A DNA stretch of 64,000 nucleotides, taken from Bacteroidales bacterium. GTDB taxonomy: Bacteria > Bacteroidota > Bacteroidia > Bacteroidales > ML635J-15. The notes beneath the pieces were generated by a model that had not been told where the DNA came from, ran no database searches, and saw only the letters and a program-made list of their open reading frames with translations. Within the stretch, counting starts at the first letter, position 1. Each line of letters begins with the position of its first letter. Below, piece after piece: positions 17,191 through 26,131 of the stretch. The stretch covers positions 99,968-163,967 of the forward strand of contig JAFZRE010000001.1 in assembly GCA_017620015.1 (NCBI GenBank). Reading direction: 5' to 3'. A program made the position numbers and the translations under genes.

Positions 17191-17889
17191 ATGTTATTAT
17201 TGGATGATACATTGATTACGCCAGCAGTAAGCGACACAGTGGCAAGCGCAGCAGAAAAAACAGCTGAAGCAAGCCAGTCGTACTGGGACTTGGCAGTACA
17301 GGGCGGATGGATAATGATAGTTCTCGCAGTTTTGTCGGTACTTGCAATATACATATTTATCGACAAGTACCTTGCAATGAGAAAGGCTAGCAAGAATCAG
17401 GATGGATTCATGCAGAACATCAAGAATTACATCAAGGAAGGTAAAATTGACCAGGCTATTGACAACTGCCGCAGCAACAACAGCCCTATTTCAAGGATGA
17501 TTGAAAAAGGTATCCAGCGCATTGGTCGTCCGCTCAACGATGTAAACACAGCAATTGAAAACGTAGGTAAGCAGGAAATTGCTAAGTTGGAAAAAGGTCT
17601 TGCTCTTCTTGCAACGATAGCCGGTGGTGCCCCGATGATTGGTTTCTTCGGAACAGTAACCGGTATGGTTCAGTCGTTCTCATCAATGGCTGCCGCAGGA
17701 AACGCACTTGAAATTACCGATTTGGCAGGTGGTATCGAAACTGCTCTTGTAACAACAGTCGGCGGTCTGTTTGTCGGTATCATCGCATATTTCGCCTACA
17801 ACATCTTGGTTGCAAAGGTCAACAACTTGGTTAACGACCTCGAATCCAAGACTACCGAATTCATGGATGTATTGAACGAACCCGTATAA
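17191..17889 (+). CDS. exbB: ExbB/TolQ-type proton channel protein
   Basis: 232-residue inner-membrane MotA/TolQ/ExbB subunit that, with ExbD, couples proton flow to TonB. Three TM segments are visible: WIMIVLAVLSVLAIYIFIDK (residues about 33-52), the conserved GGAPMIGFFGTVTGMVQSF region, and LVTTVGGLFVGIIAYFAYN. The long cytoplasmic loop after TM1 is normal. I start at ATG 17191 because a promoter box lies just upstream and a 17104 start would sit 5' of it. It is first in a compact exbB-exbD-tonB operon that could energise outer-membrane receptors such as the BtuB-like protein at 31.9-34.1 kb. Confidence 0.93.
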   Translation: MLLLDDTLITPAVSDTVASAAEKTAEASQSYWDLAVQGGWIMIVLAVLSVLAIYIFIDKYLAMRKASKNQDGFMQNIKNYIKEGKIDQAIDNCRSNNSPISRMIEKGIQRIGRPLNDVNTAIENVGKQEIAKLEKGLALLATIAGGAPMIGFFGTVTGMVQSFSSMAAAGNALEITDLAGGIETALVTTVGGLFVGIIAYFAYNILVAKVNNLVNDLESKTTEFMDVLNEPV

Positions 17890-17901
17890 ACGCACAAAAT
17901 C

Positions 17902-18312
17902 ATGAGCCTAAGATCGAGAAATAAAATAAGTTCGGAATTCAGTATGTCGTCAATGACCGACATCGTGTTCCTGCTGCTCATCTTCTTCATGGTGACATCA
18001 ACAATGATTGCCCCGAACGCACTGAAACTGTTGCTTCCATCGAGCAACAACCAGACTCAGGCCAGCCCGCTGGCATCGGTATCAATCAAGGACAATCAGA
18101 ACGGCACATACACCTACGCCATAGGGACAACCATTATGCCTTTCGAGAACTTGGAAACTGCACTTGTAAAGGAAATGGCAGAAAAGAGCGATGAAGCATA
18201 CGTTTCGCTTCACGTTGACAAATCAGTTCCAATGGAAGAAGTGGTAAAAATTATGAATATCGCTAAAAAGCACGAATATAAATTAATACTGGCAACACAA
18301 CCCGGAGAATAA
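17902..18312 (+). CDS. exbD: ExbD/TolR-type biopolymer transport protein
   Basis: 136 residues with one N-terminal TM helix containing the essential membrane Asp (SSMTDIVFLLLIFFMVTST) and a periplasmic domain of about 90 residues. It partners ExbB. The gene starts 12 bases after exbB and its stop overlaps the tonB ATG (TAATG), so translation is coupled. Confidence 0.92.
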   Translation: MSLRSRNKISSEFSMSSMTDIVFLLLIFFMVTSTMIAPNALKLLLPSSNNQTQASPLASVSIKDNQNGTYTYAIGTTIMPFENLETALVKEMAEKSDEAYVSLHVDKSVPMEEVVKIMNIAKKHEYKLILATQPGE

Positions 18313-19088
18313 TGAATTACTTCATGCAACATAAGGAAGCATTTATAGGTTCTGCAATATTTGTTATTGCGGTACTGCTTTTCCTATTGTTGTGCGGGCT
18401 TAAGATGCCAGACCCACCACTGGTGGAAGAATGCATACTATTAGACTTTACAACTCCTTCAGAGGAGTCAACATTACTTGATACAAGAGGTGGCGGCGGA
18501 AATCCCAACGCAGGAGCATCGACCGCTAATGCAACTACAAGCAATCAAAATACCTCTACACAAAACTCAAATTCAAACTCAAACTCAAATCCCAGCGTCG
18601 AATCTCAGGCCTTCGAGGATGCTGCGCCCCTCCCATCAGGTAATGATAGTAAAGGTGAAACAAAAGAAACCGTAGAACCAACACCGACTTCAAGAACTGA
18701 GGGTCGCGTCAACTTTGGCGGACTTTCAGGTGGAAACGGTTCTGGCAATAGCGGCAGCGGCTCCGGCAGCGGCAACCCTGGTTGGGGTGGCGGATCTGGC
18801 TCGGGTGGAGGCAGCGGTACAGGTCCTGGCGGCATCGGTGGAAGTATTGGTAACAGAAAGGTAACTAAGGTTTTACCAGAAAATAAGGACAATATGACCG
18901 GTACGGTCAAACTGAAAATAACAGTCAACGAAAAAGGTATTGTCGAGACTGCTGAACCAGCAGCAGGAACCACTTGCAGCGAATGTGTACCCTTCGCAAT
19001 AAAAGCTGTAAAGCAGTGGAAATACGAGGCAAAGCCTGGAAGCGGAACACAGACCGGTATCGTCACTGTTGAATTTAAACTGAAGTAA
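18312..19088 (+). CDS. tonB: TonB-family energy transducer with glycine/asparagine-rich linker
   Basis: 258 residues: an N-terminal TM anchor (AIFVIAVLLFLLLCGL), a low-complexity periplasmic linker, and a C-terminal TonB-type domain (GTVKLKITVNEKGIVE to AVKQWKYEAKPG...VEFKLK). The linker is Asn/Ser-rich and then strongly Gly/Ser-rich (about residues 138-180), instead of the Pro-Lys/Pro-Glu rod of classical TonB, so it should be flexible rather than stiff. It probably transfers proton-motive-force energy to TonB-dependent receptors. It is the third gene of the exbB operon, 4 bases before the next lipoprotein gene. Confidence 0.88.
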   Translation: MNYFMQHKEAFIGSAIFVIAVLLFLLLCGLKMPDPPLVEECILLDFTTPSEESTLLDTRGGGGNPNAGASTANATTSNQNTSTQNSNSNSNSNPSVESQAFEDAAPLPSGNDSKGETKETVEPTPTSRTEGRVNFGGLSGGNGSGNSGSGSGSGNPGWGGGSGSGGGSGTGPGGIGGSIGNRKVTKVLPENKDNMTGTVKLKITVNEKGIVETAEPAAGTTCSECVPFAIKAVKQWKYEAKPGSGTQTGIVTVEFKLK

Positions 19089-19092
19089 TCCA

Positions 19093-20187
19093 ATGAAAAT
19101 AAAACCTGCCATAATTATTATCGTCTTGATAATAAGCGCTTTGTCGTTTTATTCATGCAAGGATAACAACGAAATTTCAATAAATGGCAAAATAGCCGAC
19201 TGTAAAGGCAGTAAAATTCAGCTTGAACGTCTCTCCCCTATAAAAGTCGATACACTTGCAACTATTAGTACAGGAATGGATGGTAGTTTCAAATTCAGTC
19301 ACAACGACAGCCTTCGACGACTTTACCGTCTAAAATTGGAAAATAGACCGCCTATACATCTTTGTCTTGTCAATGGCGAAAGCATTGAAATCACAATAAA
19401 TGCAAACAACTACGAAATTTCAGGCTCAAACGATTGCAAGGAACTTAAACGTCTAAACGACCGTATGACAGAAAGCACTCAAAAAGTCGAAGAACTGCGT
19501 AGCAAAGTCAGCCAGCAGTTCAATATCGACAAAGCAAGCCTCGAGGAAAGCAACCGCATAGCCGACAGCCTATACCAATCCGACAAGGAGTTTATCTGGG
19601 ATTTCATCAAGCAAAACCATACATCGCCAATAATATACCTTGCCCTGCACCAATATGTTTCCACAACGCAAATAATGCAACTTCCCAACGACTACGACAT
19701 CTACAAATATGTCCTAGATGAGATGAAAACGCACAATCCAGACCTTGAAGAAACAAGACATTTGGAATCAATGGTCAGGAAATTTGAGTTGCAACAAGAA
19801 CAGCGCAACCGCGATTATGTAACTCTTTCGGAAGGTTCAACAGCACCAGAATTTTCCATTCCAGACCAAAACGGCGACACAATAAGGCTCTCCGACTTCA
19901 AAGGCAAAGAAATTACCTTGTGCTTCTGGGCATCGTGGGACAAAAAATCGGTAAAGACAGTACAAGAATACCTAACTGAAAACACCGACCGACAGATAAT
20001 CCTCATTTCGCTCGACAGCAACCGCGAACAATGGCTACAGGCAATAAAATTCCATCGTCTCGACAATACCATCAACATCTGCGACTTCAAGTCGTGGGAA
20101 AGCATAACCGCCAAACTATACGGCGTAAAGGGTGTTCCAACATTTATTGAAATATCAGATGAGCAGAAGATAGAGAAGATTCTCTAA
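19093..20187 (+). CDS. Thioredoxin-fold lipoprotein (TlpA/AhpC-TSA type) lacking the CxxC
   Basis: 364-residue predicted lipoprotein (signal peptide with lipobox FYSC, residues about 19-22). An N-terminal DUF4369-like beta domain (SINGKIADCKGSKIQLERL), a helical middle and a C-terminal thioredoxin fold (GSTAPEFSIPDQNGDTIRLSDFKGKEITLCFWASWDKKS) follow the domain plan common in Bacteroidota. Where active relatives have WCxxC, this one reads WASWDKKS, so no redox disulfide is possible there. It may bind rather than reduce, or be a degenerate paralogue. It follows tonB by 4 bases, in the same operon. Confidence 0.85.
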   Translation: MKIKPAIIIIVLIISALSFYSCKDNNEISINGKIADCKGSKIQLERLSPIKVDTLATISTGMDGSFKFSHNDSLRRLYRLKLENRPPIHLCLVNGESIEITINANNYEISGSNDCKELKRLNDRMTESTQKVEELRSKVSQQFNIDKASLEESNRIADSLYQSDKEFIWDFIKQNHTSPIIYLALHQYVSTTQIMQLPNDYDIYKYVLDEMKTHNPDLEETRHLESMVRKFELQQEQRNRDYVTLSEGSTAPEFSIPDQNGDTIRLSDFKGKEITLCFWASWDKKSVKTVQEYLTENTDRQIILISLDSNREQWLQAIKFHRLDNTINICDFKSWESITAKLYGVKGVPTFIEISDEQKIEKIL

Positions 20188-20280
20188 ACATTTTCCCCGC
20201 AACGAGATTTTTTCAATAAAGCGGAATCCTTAAATCTTCAATATTTAGCTCTACAATACTAAATTATCAACTATTGTACT

Positions 20281-20416
20281 GTCGCGGCGCGCCACGACTC
20301 AACATTAAACAGCGACGCCATTGACCCCAAAATTCTGAACACCGACGCAAATCATTGCGTCGCTACAAACCCTAAACTTTGAACCTTTTGAACCCTTAAA
20401 CGTTGAACCCTTTTAA
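20281..20416. repeat. Cluster of REP-like palindromes and degenerate GAACCCTT repeats
   Basis: The 318-bp gap after the thioredoxin-like gene holds an almost perfect palindrome GTCGCGGCGCGCCACGAC (20281-20298). A second, at 20344-20361, has GACGCAA and TTGCGTC arms around ATCA. After them comes a degenerate run of GAACC(TTTT/CTTAAAC) units to 20416. The rest of the gap is AT-rich and carries the promoter at 20473. Confidence 0.7.
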
Positions 20417-20472
20417 CACTATTTAAACATTTATCTAATTCAATTTTAGTTTTATATAATTGCATAATAACA

Positions 20473-20480
20473 TAAATTTG
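20473..20480 (+). promoter_or_regulatory. Probable -7 box of the MoxR/Bat operon
   Basis: TAAATTTG fits TAnnTTTG and lies 25 bases before the ATG of the 59-residue gene. The -33 element is not clear. Confidence 0.5.
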
Positions 20481-20505
20481 CAACTGCAAAAACTAAAAAA
20501 GGAAT

Positions 20506-20685
20506 ATGGACAAAAAGAAACAAAATCTACCGGCACTCATACTCAACTGCGTAGCACTCGGACTGGGTGTTGCCTGCGTTGTATTAGGCATTTTGTCGAA
20601 AGGCACAATGAAGGACATAATTATGATGATGTCGTCGGCAATAGTATGCTTGTCGGCCTCGGTAATGATAAGAAACAAGGAATAA
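20506..20685 (+). CDS. Small two-helix membrane protein heading the MoxR/Bat operon
   Basis: A 59-residue ORF starting MDKKKQNLPALILN, with two hydrophobic segments (ALILNCVALGLGVACVVLGI and IIMMMSSAIVCLSASVMI) separated by SKGTMKD, and a charged end (RNKE). A purine-rich GGAATAT precedes the ATG, a promoter-like box lies upstream, and moxR follows after 22 bases. It is short enough to be missed by ordinary gene calling. No family is recognised; its position suggests a small membrane partner of the Bat system. Confidence 0.65.
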   Translation: MDKKKQNLPALILNCVALGLGVACVVLGILSKGTMKDIIMMMSSAIVCLSASVMIRNKE

Positions 20686-20707
20686 TAACGAATAAAAGTT
20701 TCAGATT

Positions 20708-21697
20708 ATGGAAATTGACATAAGAGAACTGAACGAAAGAGTTCAGAGAGAAAGTTCATTCATCGACATCGTAAACATGGAGATGTCGAAGACCATCGTG
20801 GGACAGAAACACTTGGTTGAAGGTCTGCTCATCGGATTGCTTTCCGACGGACATATCCTGCTCGAAGGTGTTCCCGGTCTGGCAAAGACATTGGCAATCA
20901 ACACGCTTGCAACCGCCATCGACGCCAAGTTCTCGCGTGTGCAGTTCACCCCCGACCTTCTGCCTGCCGACCTCATCGGTACTATGATTTACAGTCAGAA
21001 GAACGAGGACTTCATCGTGAAGAAAGGTCCTGTTTTCGCAAACTTCATCCTCGCCGACGAAATTAACCGTGCACCGGCAAAGGTTCAGTCGGCTCTGCTC
21101 GAGGCAATGCAGGAACGCCAGGTTACCATCGGCGACAAAACATACAAGATGGACAATCCTTTCCTCGTAATGGCTACACAGAACCCGATTGAGCAGGAAG
21201 GCACCTACCCTCTGCCCGAAGCTCAGGTTGACCGTTTTATGCTGAAGGTGAAAATCGACTACCCCGAATTCGAGGAGGAAAGACTTGTCATCCGCAACAA
21301 CCTTGCAAAGCAGAAAATTGAAGTTAAACCGGTACTTAAGCCCGAAGACATAGTAAAGGCCCGCGAAGTCGTTGCCGATGTTTACTTGGACGAAAAGATT
21401 GAACGCTACATACTCGACATCGTATTTGCAACCCGTTTTCCAGAGCGCTACCAGCTCGACAAACTGAAGAATATGATTGCCTACGGAGGTTCACCGCGTG
21501 CATCAATAAACCTTGCAAAGGCAGCAAAGGCATACGCTTTCATCAAGCGCAGAGGTTATGTGATTCCCGAAGATGTCCGCGCCGTTTGCCACGACATCCT
21601 CAACCACCGTATCGGACTCACCTACGAAGCCGAAGCCGAAAACATCTCGACCGAGGAAATCATCAGCGAAATCCTCAACAGAGTTGATGTTCCGTAG
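20708..21697 (+). CDS. moxR: MoxR-type AAA+ ATPase
   Basis: 329 residues with Walker A GVPGLAKT (about residues 56-63), Walker B ILADEINRAP, and sensor region VMATQNPIEQEGTYPLPEAQ, which together define the MoxR family. These ATPases act as chaperones with von Willebrand A (vWA) proteins such as those encoded just downstream (DUF58, BatA, BatB). Length and motifs are complete. A REP-like palindrome follows the stop directly. Confidence 0.96.
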   Translation: MEIDIRELNERVQRESSFIDIVNMEMSKTIVGQKHLVEGLLIGLLSDGHILLEGVPGLAKTLAINTLATAIDAKFSRVQFTPDLLPADLIGTMIYSQKNEDFIVKKGPVFANFILADEINRAPAKVQSALLEAMQERQVTIGDKTYKMDNPFLVMATQNPIEQEGTYPLPEAQVDRFMLKVKIDYPEFEEERLVIRNNLAKQKIEVKPVLKPEDIVKAREVVADVYLDEKIERYILDIVFATRFPERYQLDKLKNMIAYGGSPRASINLAKAAKAYAFIKRRGYVIPEDVRAVCHDILNHRIGLTYEAEAENISTEEIISEILNRVDVP

Positions 21698-21699
21698 TA

Positions 21700-21721
21700 G
21701 AGATGTTGCGCGCAACATCTC
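21700..21721. repeat. REP-like perfect palindrome after moxR
   Basis: A 22-bp perfect palindrome with arms GAGATGTTGCG and CGCAACATCTC, two bases after the moxR stop and inside the operon. It shares the GTTGCGCGCAAC centre with the copy in the RAYT gene. Confidence 0.85.
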
Positions 21722-21764
21722 AAAAACGAGGAACATCATCAATAAAAATGTAAAGGAATAAATT

Positions 21765-22628
21765 ATGGATTCATCGGAACTACTGAAGAAAGTTCGCAAG
21801 ATTGAAATAAAGAGCCGCATGCTCTCCAACCATATCTTTGCAGGCGAATACCACTCGGCATTCAAGGGCAAGGGTATGACTTTCAGCGAAGTGCGCGGAT
21901 ACCAGTACGGCGACCCGATAAAGGACATCGACTGGCATGTGACCGCCCGCTTCAACCAGCCGTACATAAAGGTTTTCGAGGAAGAGCGCGAACTTACCGT
22001 GATGCTGCTCATAGATGTGAGCGGTTCGGAAGACTTCGGCACACGCGCAAAGCAGAAGAAGGACCTTATTGCTGAAATCGCCGCTGTGCTGTCGTTCTCG
22101 GCAATCGAAAACAACGACAAGATTGGCGTAATCTTCTTTTCCGACAAAGTCGAAAAGTTCATTCCGCCGCAGAAAGGCAAGAAGCACATACTGCGCATCA
22201 TCCGTGAACTGCTCGACTTCAAGCCCGAAAGTTCGCAGACCAACATCAACGAAGCCCTGAAATTCCTCACCAACGCCATCAAGAAGCGTAGCGCTGCCTT
22301 CATAATTTCCGACTTTATGTCACCCGACTTTTCCGAATCGCTAAAGATTGCCGCATCGAAGCACGACATTGCCGCACTGAAGGTTTACGACCCGTTCGAA
22401 GAAAAGTTGCCAAATGTTGGACTTGCCTACTTCCGCGACATGGAAAGCGGTGAAATGCGTTGGATAGACACCGCATCGGCCTCGACACGCAACGAGTACA
22501 GCAAGTGGTGGAAAGAAAAGAACGAAGCCGCCGACCTCATCCTCACCAAGGCAAAGGTCGACAAGGCTGTAATACGTACCGACGGCGACTATGTGAAACC
22601 GTTGATTGCACTATTTAAAAACAGATAA
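21765..22628 (+). CDS. DUF58 (vWA-like) protein
   Basis: 287 residues. The conserved N-terminal signature is present (GEYHSAFKGKGMTFSEVRGYQYGDPIKDIDWHVTAR, quoted only as its landmarks GEYHSAFKG and IDWHVTAR), followed by a vWA-like core with a MIDAS-type start LLIDVSGSEDFG. DUF58 proteins pair with MoxR ATPases. The function in Bacteroidota is linked to stress or envelope phenotypes, but the mechanism is unknown. It is the second main gene of the MoxR/Bat operon. Confidence 0.93.
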   Translation: MDSSELLKKVRKIEIKSRMLSNHIFAGEYHSAFKGKGMTFSEVRGYQYGDPIKDIDWHVTARFNQPYIKVFEEERELTVMLLIDVSGSEDFGTRAKQKKDLIAEIAAVLSFSAIENNDKIGVIFFSDKVEKFIPPQKGKKHILRIIRELLDFKPESSQTNINEALKFLTNAIKKRSAAFIISDFMSPDFSESLKIAASKHDIAALKVYDPFEEKLPNVGLAYFRDMESGEMRWIDTASASTRNEYSKWWKEKNEAADLILTKAKVDKAVIRTDGDYVKPLIALFKNR

Positions 22629-22630
22629 CC

Positions 22631-24010
22631 GTGAAAAAGTCAGTTGTTACCTTATTATTAATTGTAGTCGCTTTTGCAGCCTCGGCACAGAGTTTCAACA
22701 TCTCGGCAAAACTGCAGAACGACAGCATTATCGTAGGAGAACAGACACTAATCTCGATAAGCGCCGATGTTCCCCCGCAGTCGCAGGTACTTACACAACA
22801 GTTTGCCGACACCATCTGCGACAAGATATTCCTCATCAAGGACAACGAGGCAAAGATTGATGGCACGAAGTTCAGCAAGGACTACCTCATAACTTCCTTC
22901 GACACAGGCATAAATGTAATCTCGCCCATTCGCTTACAGATAGTTTCGGGCACCGACACCAACGAAATCTGCACCGAGCAGCTATACCTGAAAGTCAATC
23001 CATACATCCTCATCGATACTATCCCGCGCGACACGGTTTTTGCCGAAAATACAGGTACTGTGCTGTTTGGAAAGGACGGCTTCAGCAAGGAAATCGAGCA
23101 GTACATCCCCGACTCCATCAAGCAGTCGATGAGCGCCGACACACTGCAGATGCTCCGCGAGGAAATAAAGCGCCAGATGATACAGCAGTACGCTTCGCAG
23201 GTGATGCAGACAGGCTTCACGAACCAAGAGCAGATTGATTCCATCGCCAACGCCGACTCGCACCGTATGTTCGTTGTTGACAAGGACATAATGGAAACGC
23301 ACTATGTATATGGAAGTGTCGATTCTGTATTCGTACAGGAAGGTCTGCAGGTTGCAAAAGGCGACATTCTGTTCACCCTGTTCGAAATCGAGGACATCAA
23401 CGACGAACTTTACAACACGCCTTTCAACTGGGAGGAATTCTGGTACGATGTGAAGGCATTTTTCTCGAAGTTCTGGTGGCTGATACTCATTGTGCTGGTT
23501 GCCGGTGCGATAATATTCTATGTCATCTACCGCAAGAAGCACGGCAAGTCGCCGATACCGATGATAAAGGTCAAGCCGAAACGCCCAGCACACGAAACCG
23601 CTCTCGAAGAACTTGAACGCATCCGCAACGAGAAGATTTGGAGCCGCGGTCAGGTTAAGGAATACCATGTGCAATTGACCGACGCCGTAAGGACTTACAT
23701 TGCCGACCGCTACGGAATCGACGCCGAGCAGATGACAACATCCGAAATCCTTGATATATTCAATGCTGTCATTCCGATTGACAACGAGGACAAGATGCGT
23801 CTGCGCCAGATGCTCGAACTTGCCGACAGCGTGAAGTTCGCAAAATACCAGCCGCTGCAGGGCGACAACGACCTTTCGCTGCGCAACGCCTTCGACTTTG
23901 TTGAGCACACCAAGGAAATCATCATAAACGACCCCAAGGCAATAAATGTCCAGGCCGAAATCGAGGCGGATAAGGTTGAAAAATTAGAAAATGACGACAA
24001 AGAGGCATAA
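22631..24010 (+). CDS. Bat-operon periplasmic/membrane protein of unknown function
   Basis: 459 residues starting at GTG 22631, 2 bases after the DUF58 stop. It has a signal peptide (VTLLLIVVAFAASAQ), an N-terminal beta-rich domain (NDSIIVGEQTLISISADV) reminiscent of the first domain of BatD, one TM helix at about residues 278-300 (FWWLILIVLVAGAIIFYVIY), and a cytoplasmic tail. Proteins in this slot between DUF58 and BatA are usual in Bacteroidota but uncharacterised. Because batD is absent downstream, this protein may supply the periplasmic beta domain for the complex; that is inference. Confidence 0.75.
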   Translation: MKKSVVTLLLIVVAFAASAQSFNISAKLQNDSIIVGEQTLISISADVPPQSQVLTQQFADTICDKIFLIKDNEAKIDGTKFSKDYLITSFDTGINVISPIRLQIVSGTDTNEICTEQLYLKVNPYILIDTIPRDTVFAENTGTVLFGKDGFSKEIEQYIPDSIKQSMSADTLQMLREEIKRQMIQQYASQVMQTGFTNQEQIDSIANADSHRMFVVDKDIMETHYVYGSVDSVFVQEGLQVAKGDILFTLFEIEDINDELYNTPFNWEEFWYDVKAFFSKFWWLILIVLVAGAIIFYVIYRKKHGKSPIPMIKVKPKRPAHETALEELERIRNEKIWSRGQVKEYHVQLTDAVRTYIADRYGIDAEQMTTSEILDIFNAVIPIDNEDKMRLRQMLELADSVKFAKYQPLQGDNDLSLRNAFDFVEHTKEIIINDPKAINVQAEIEADKVEKLENDDKEA

Positions 24011-24013
24011 ACT

Positions 24014-25009
24014 ATGAGTAACATTGAATTTGCAAACCCCGAATATTTATGGTTCCTCACCGTGCTTATCCCGATGATAGCATGGTATGTGTGGCGCCGA
24101 AAGAAATCGGTAGCCTCGATGAATGTTAGTTCGCTCGAAGCTTTTAGCGGAAAGCGTCCGCCGTGGCGCTACATTTTGCGGCATGTGCTGTTTGCCGTGC
24201 GTCTGGCTTGCGTTGCACTGATAATTGTCGTCATTGCCCGTCCGCAGAGCACCGACAGCTGGGAGGAGCAAAAGACTGAAGGCATCGACATTGCCATCGC
24301 ACTAGATATAAGCGGTAGTATGCTGGCCGAGGATTTTCGTCCTAACCGCATCGAAGCGGCAAAGAACATCGGTATGGAGTTCGTTTCGTCGCGTCCCGAC
24401 GACAACATCGGTCTGGTGGTATTTGCAGGCGAAAGCTACACGCAATGCCCGCTTACAATCGACCATGCCGTACTGCTCAACCTTTTCGGAAGCATCAAGA
24501 GCGGTCTTATCGACGACGGAACAGCCATCGGACTTGGTCTTGCAACCGCAGTCAACCGTCTGCGCGACAGCAAGGCCGTGAGCAAGGTCATCATCCTGCT
24601 TACCGACGGCGAAAACAACATGGGAAACATTTCGCCAACCACGGCAGCCGAATTTGCCAAGGAATACGGCATCCGCGTCTATACCATCGGCATCGGCAAG
24701 AACGGTAAAGCCCCCTACCCTTTCAAGACTGCATTCGGAACAACTGTATATCAAGACATTGATGTAAAGATTGACGAGGAAAGCCTCACGCAGATTGCCG
24801 AGATGACAGACGGAAAATACTTCCGCGCCACCGACAACGAAAGCCTGCGCAACATCTACGCCGAAATCGACAAGATGGAAAAGACACAGCTCGATGTCAA
24901 GTCGTTCTCAAAGCCACGCGAAGAATATATGCCTATACTCGTATGGGCGTTCATACTTCTGCTGATAGAACAAATTTTAGGTTTAACGGTATTAAAAAAT
25001 ACTTTTTAG
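24014..25009 (+). CDS. batA: BatA, membrane-anchored vWA protein
   Basis: 331 residues: two N-terminal TM segments (YLWFLTVLIPMIAWYVW and VLFAVRLACVALIIVVIA), a vWA domain with intact MIDAS motif DISGSMLAEDF (about residues 97-107) and the DGENN metal-site loop, and a C-terminal TM (ILVWAFILLLIEQILGL). The Bat proteins form an inner-membrane complex associated with aerotolerance in Bacteroides. It starts 3 bases after the preceding gene. Confidence 0.93.
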   Translation: MSNIEFANPEYLWFLTVLIPMIAWYVWRRKKSVASMNVSSLEAFSGKRPPWRYILRHVLFAVRLACVALIIVVIARPQSTDSWEEQKTEGIDIAIALDISGSMLAEDFRPNRIEAAKNIGMEFVSSRPDDNIGLVVFAGESYTQCPLTIDHAVLLNLFGSIKSGLIDDGTAIGLGLATAVNRLRDSKAVSKVIILLTDGENNMGNISPTTAAEFAKEYGIRVYTIGIGKNGKAPYPFKTAFGTTVYQDIDVKIDEESLTQIAEMTDGKYFRATDNESLRNIYAEIDKMEKTQLDVKSFSKPREEYMPILVWAFILLLIEQILGLTVLKNTF

Positions 25010-25012
25010 GCT

Positions 25013-26062
25013 ATGTTCAGGTTTCAGAATCCACAATATTTATGGTTAATGCTGATAATTGCAGCATTAGCAGTGATTTTTGCCGTCACCGAAATAATCA
25101 GGCGCAGACGGCTGAAAAAGATAGGCGATGACAACCTTGTGGGATTGCTAATCCCCGAAGCCAGCCTAGGCAGGAAAATTGCCAAGCTGATAATGGTTTG
25201 CCTCGCAATAGCCTGCATAATTATCGGACTTGCCCGCCCGCAGTTCGGCTCGAAGCTTAGCGAAGTCACGCTCAAGGGCGTAGAAATTGTTACCGCTCTC
25301 GATGTCTCAAACTCGATGCTTGCCGAAGATGTCAAGCCAAACCGTCTGGGCAATGCAAAGATGTTCATCGAGAGAATTCTCGGCAAGCTCAACGGCAACA
25401 GGCTCGGAATGGTAATCTTTGCCGGCGATGCCTTCGTGCAGATGCCAATTACCACCGATGTGCGATCGGCAAGGCTCTACCTGTCGTCAACCAGCACGAA
25501 CGACATTTCGGTGCAGGGAACCGACATCGCCAAGGCTATGACGCTCGCCGCACGCTCGTTCTCCAGCAGCGACGACGCCTCGAAGGTCATCATCCTTATG
25601 ACAGATGGCGAAAACCACGAGGAAGATGCAATAGAAGTTGCCAAGTCGCTCAAGGAACAGGGAATTATCGTTATGACTGTCGGTTTCGGTTCGCCAAGCG
25701 GAGTGCCGATTCCCAACAAGAACGGCAGCGGCTATATGAAGGACCGCGACGGCAACACCGTGATGACCAAGCTCGACGAGCAGACACTTGTCGAAATTGC
25801 AAAGATTACCGGAGGCATATATGTCCGCGCAACAAATAGTTCAAGTTCATCGGATGCCATCCTCAGCGAACTCAACAACCTGCAGCAGAGCGAAACCACC
25901 AAGCAGATATATTCCGAGTACGACGAGAGGTTCCAGTACTTTGTCTTTGCAGCACTGATACTGCTTGTCCTCGAGGTATTCCTGCTCGAACGCAAGAACC
26001 CGATTCTAAGCAAGATTAAGTTGTTCAAAAAAGAAGAAAACGAAAACAAGTCACAGATATAG
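25013..26062 (+). CDS. batB: BatB, membrane-anchored vWA protein
   Basis: 349 residues, a paralogue of BatA with the same layout: N-terminal TM pair, vWA domain with MIDAS DVSNSMLAEDV (Asn in place of Gly), the loop DGENHEEDA, and a C-terminal TM (YFVFAALILLVLEVFLLE). It starts 3 bases after batA. The DxSNS variant is normal for BatB. Confidence 0.93.
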   Translation: MFRFQNPQYLWLMLIIAALAVIFAVTEIIRRRRLKKIGDDNLVGLLIPEASLGRKIAKLIMVCLAIACIIIGLARPQFGSKLSEVTLKGVEIVTALDVSNSMLAEDVKPNRLGNAKMFIERILGKLNGNRLGMVIFAGDAFVQMPITTDVRSARLYLSSTSTNDISVQGTDIAKAMTLAARSFSSSDDASKVIILMTDGENHEEDAIEVAKSLKEQGIIVMTVGFGSPSGVPIPNKNGSGYMKDRDGNTVMTKLDEQTLVEIAKITGGIYVRATNSSSSSDAILSELNNLQQSETTKQIYSEYDERFQYFVFAALILLVLEVFLLERKNPILSKIKLFKKEENENKSQI

Positions 26063-26080
26063 ATACAGACACATTGTAAA

Positions 26081-26098
26081 GACGCAAAATTTTGCGTC
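26081..26098. repeat. REP-like perfect palindrome between batB and batC
   Basis: GACGCAAAATTTTGCGTC is an 18-bp perfect palindrome flanked by TAAA and TCGG. It matches the arms of the 20344 copy. Confidence 0.8.
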
Positions 26099-26131
26099 TC
26101 GGTCTAGTGTCACAAAGAAAGGACAAAACCA

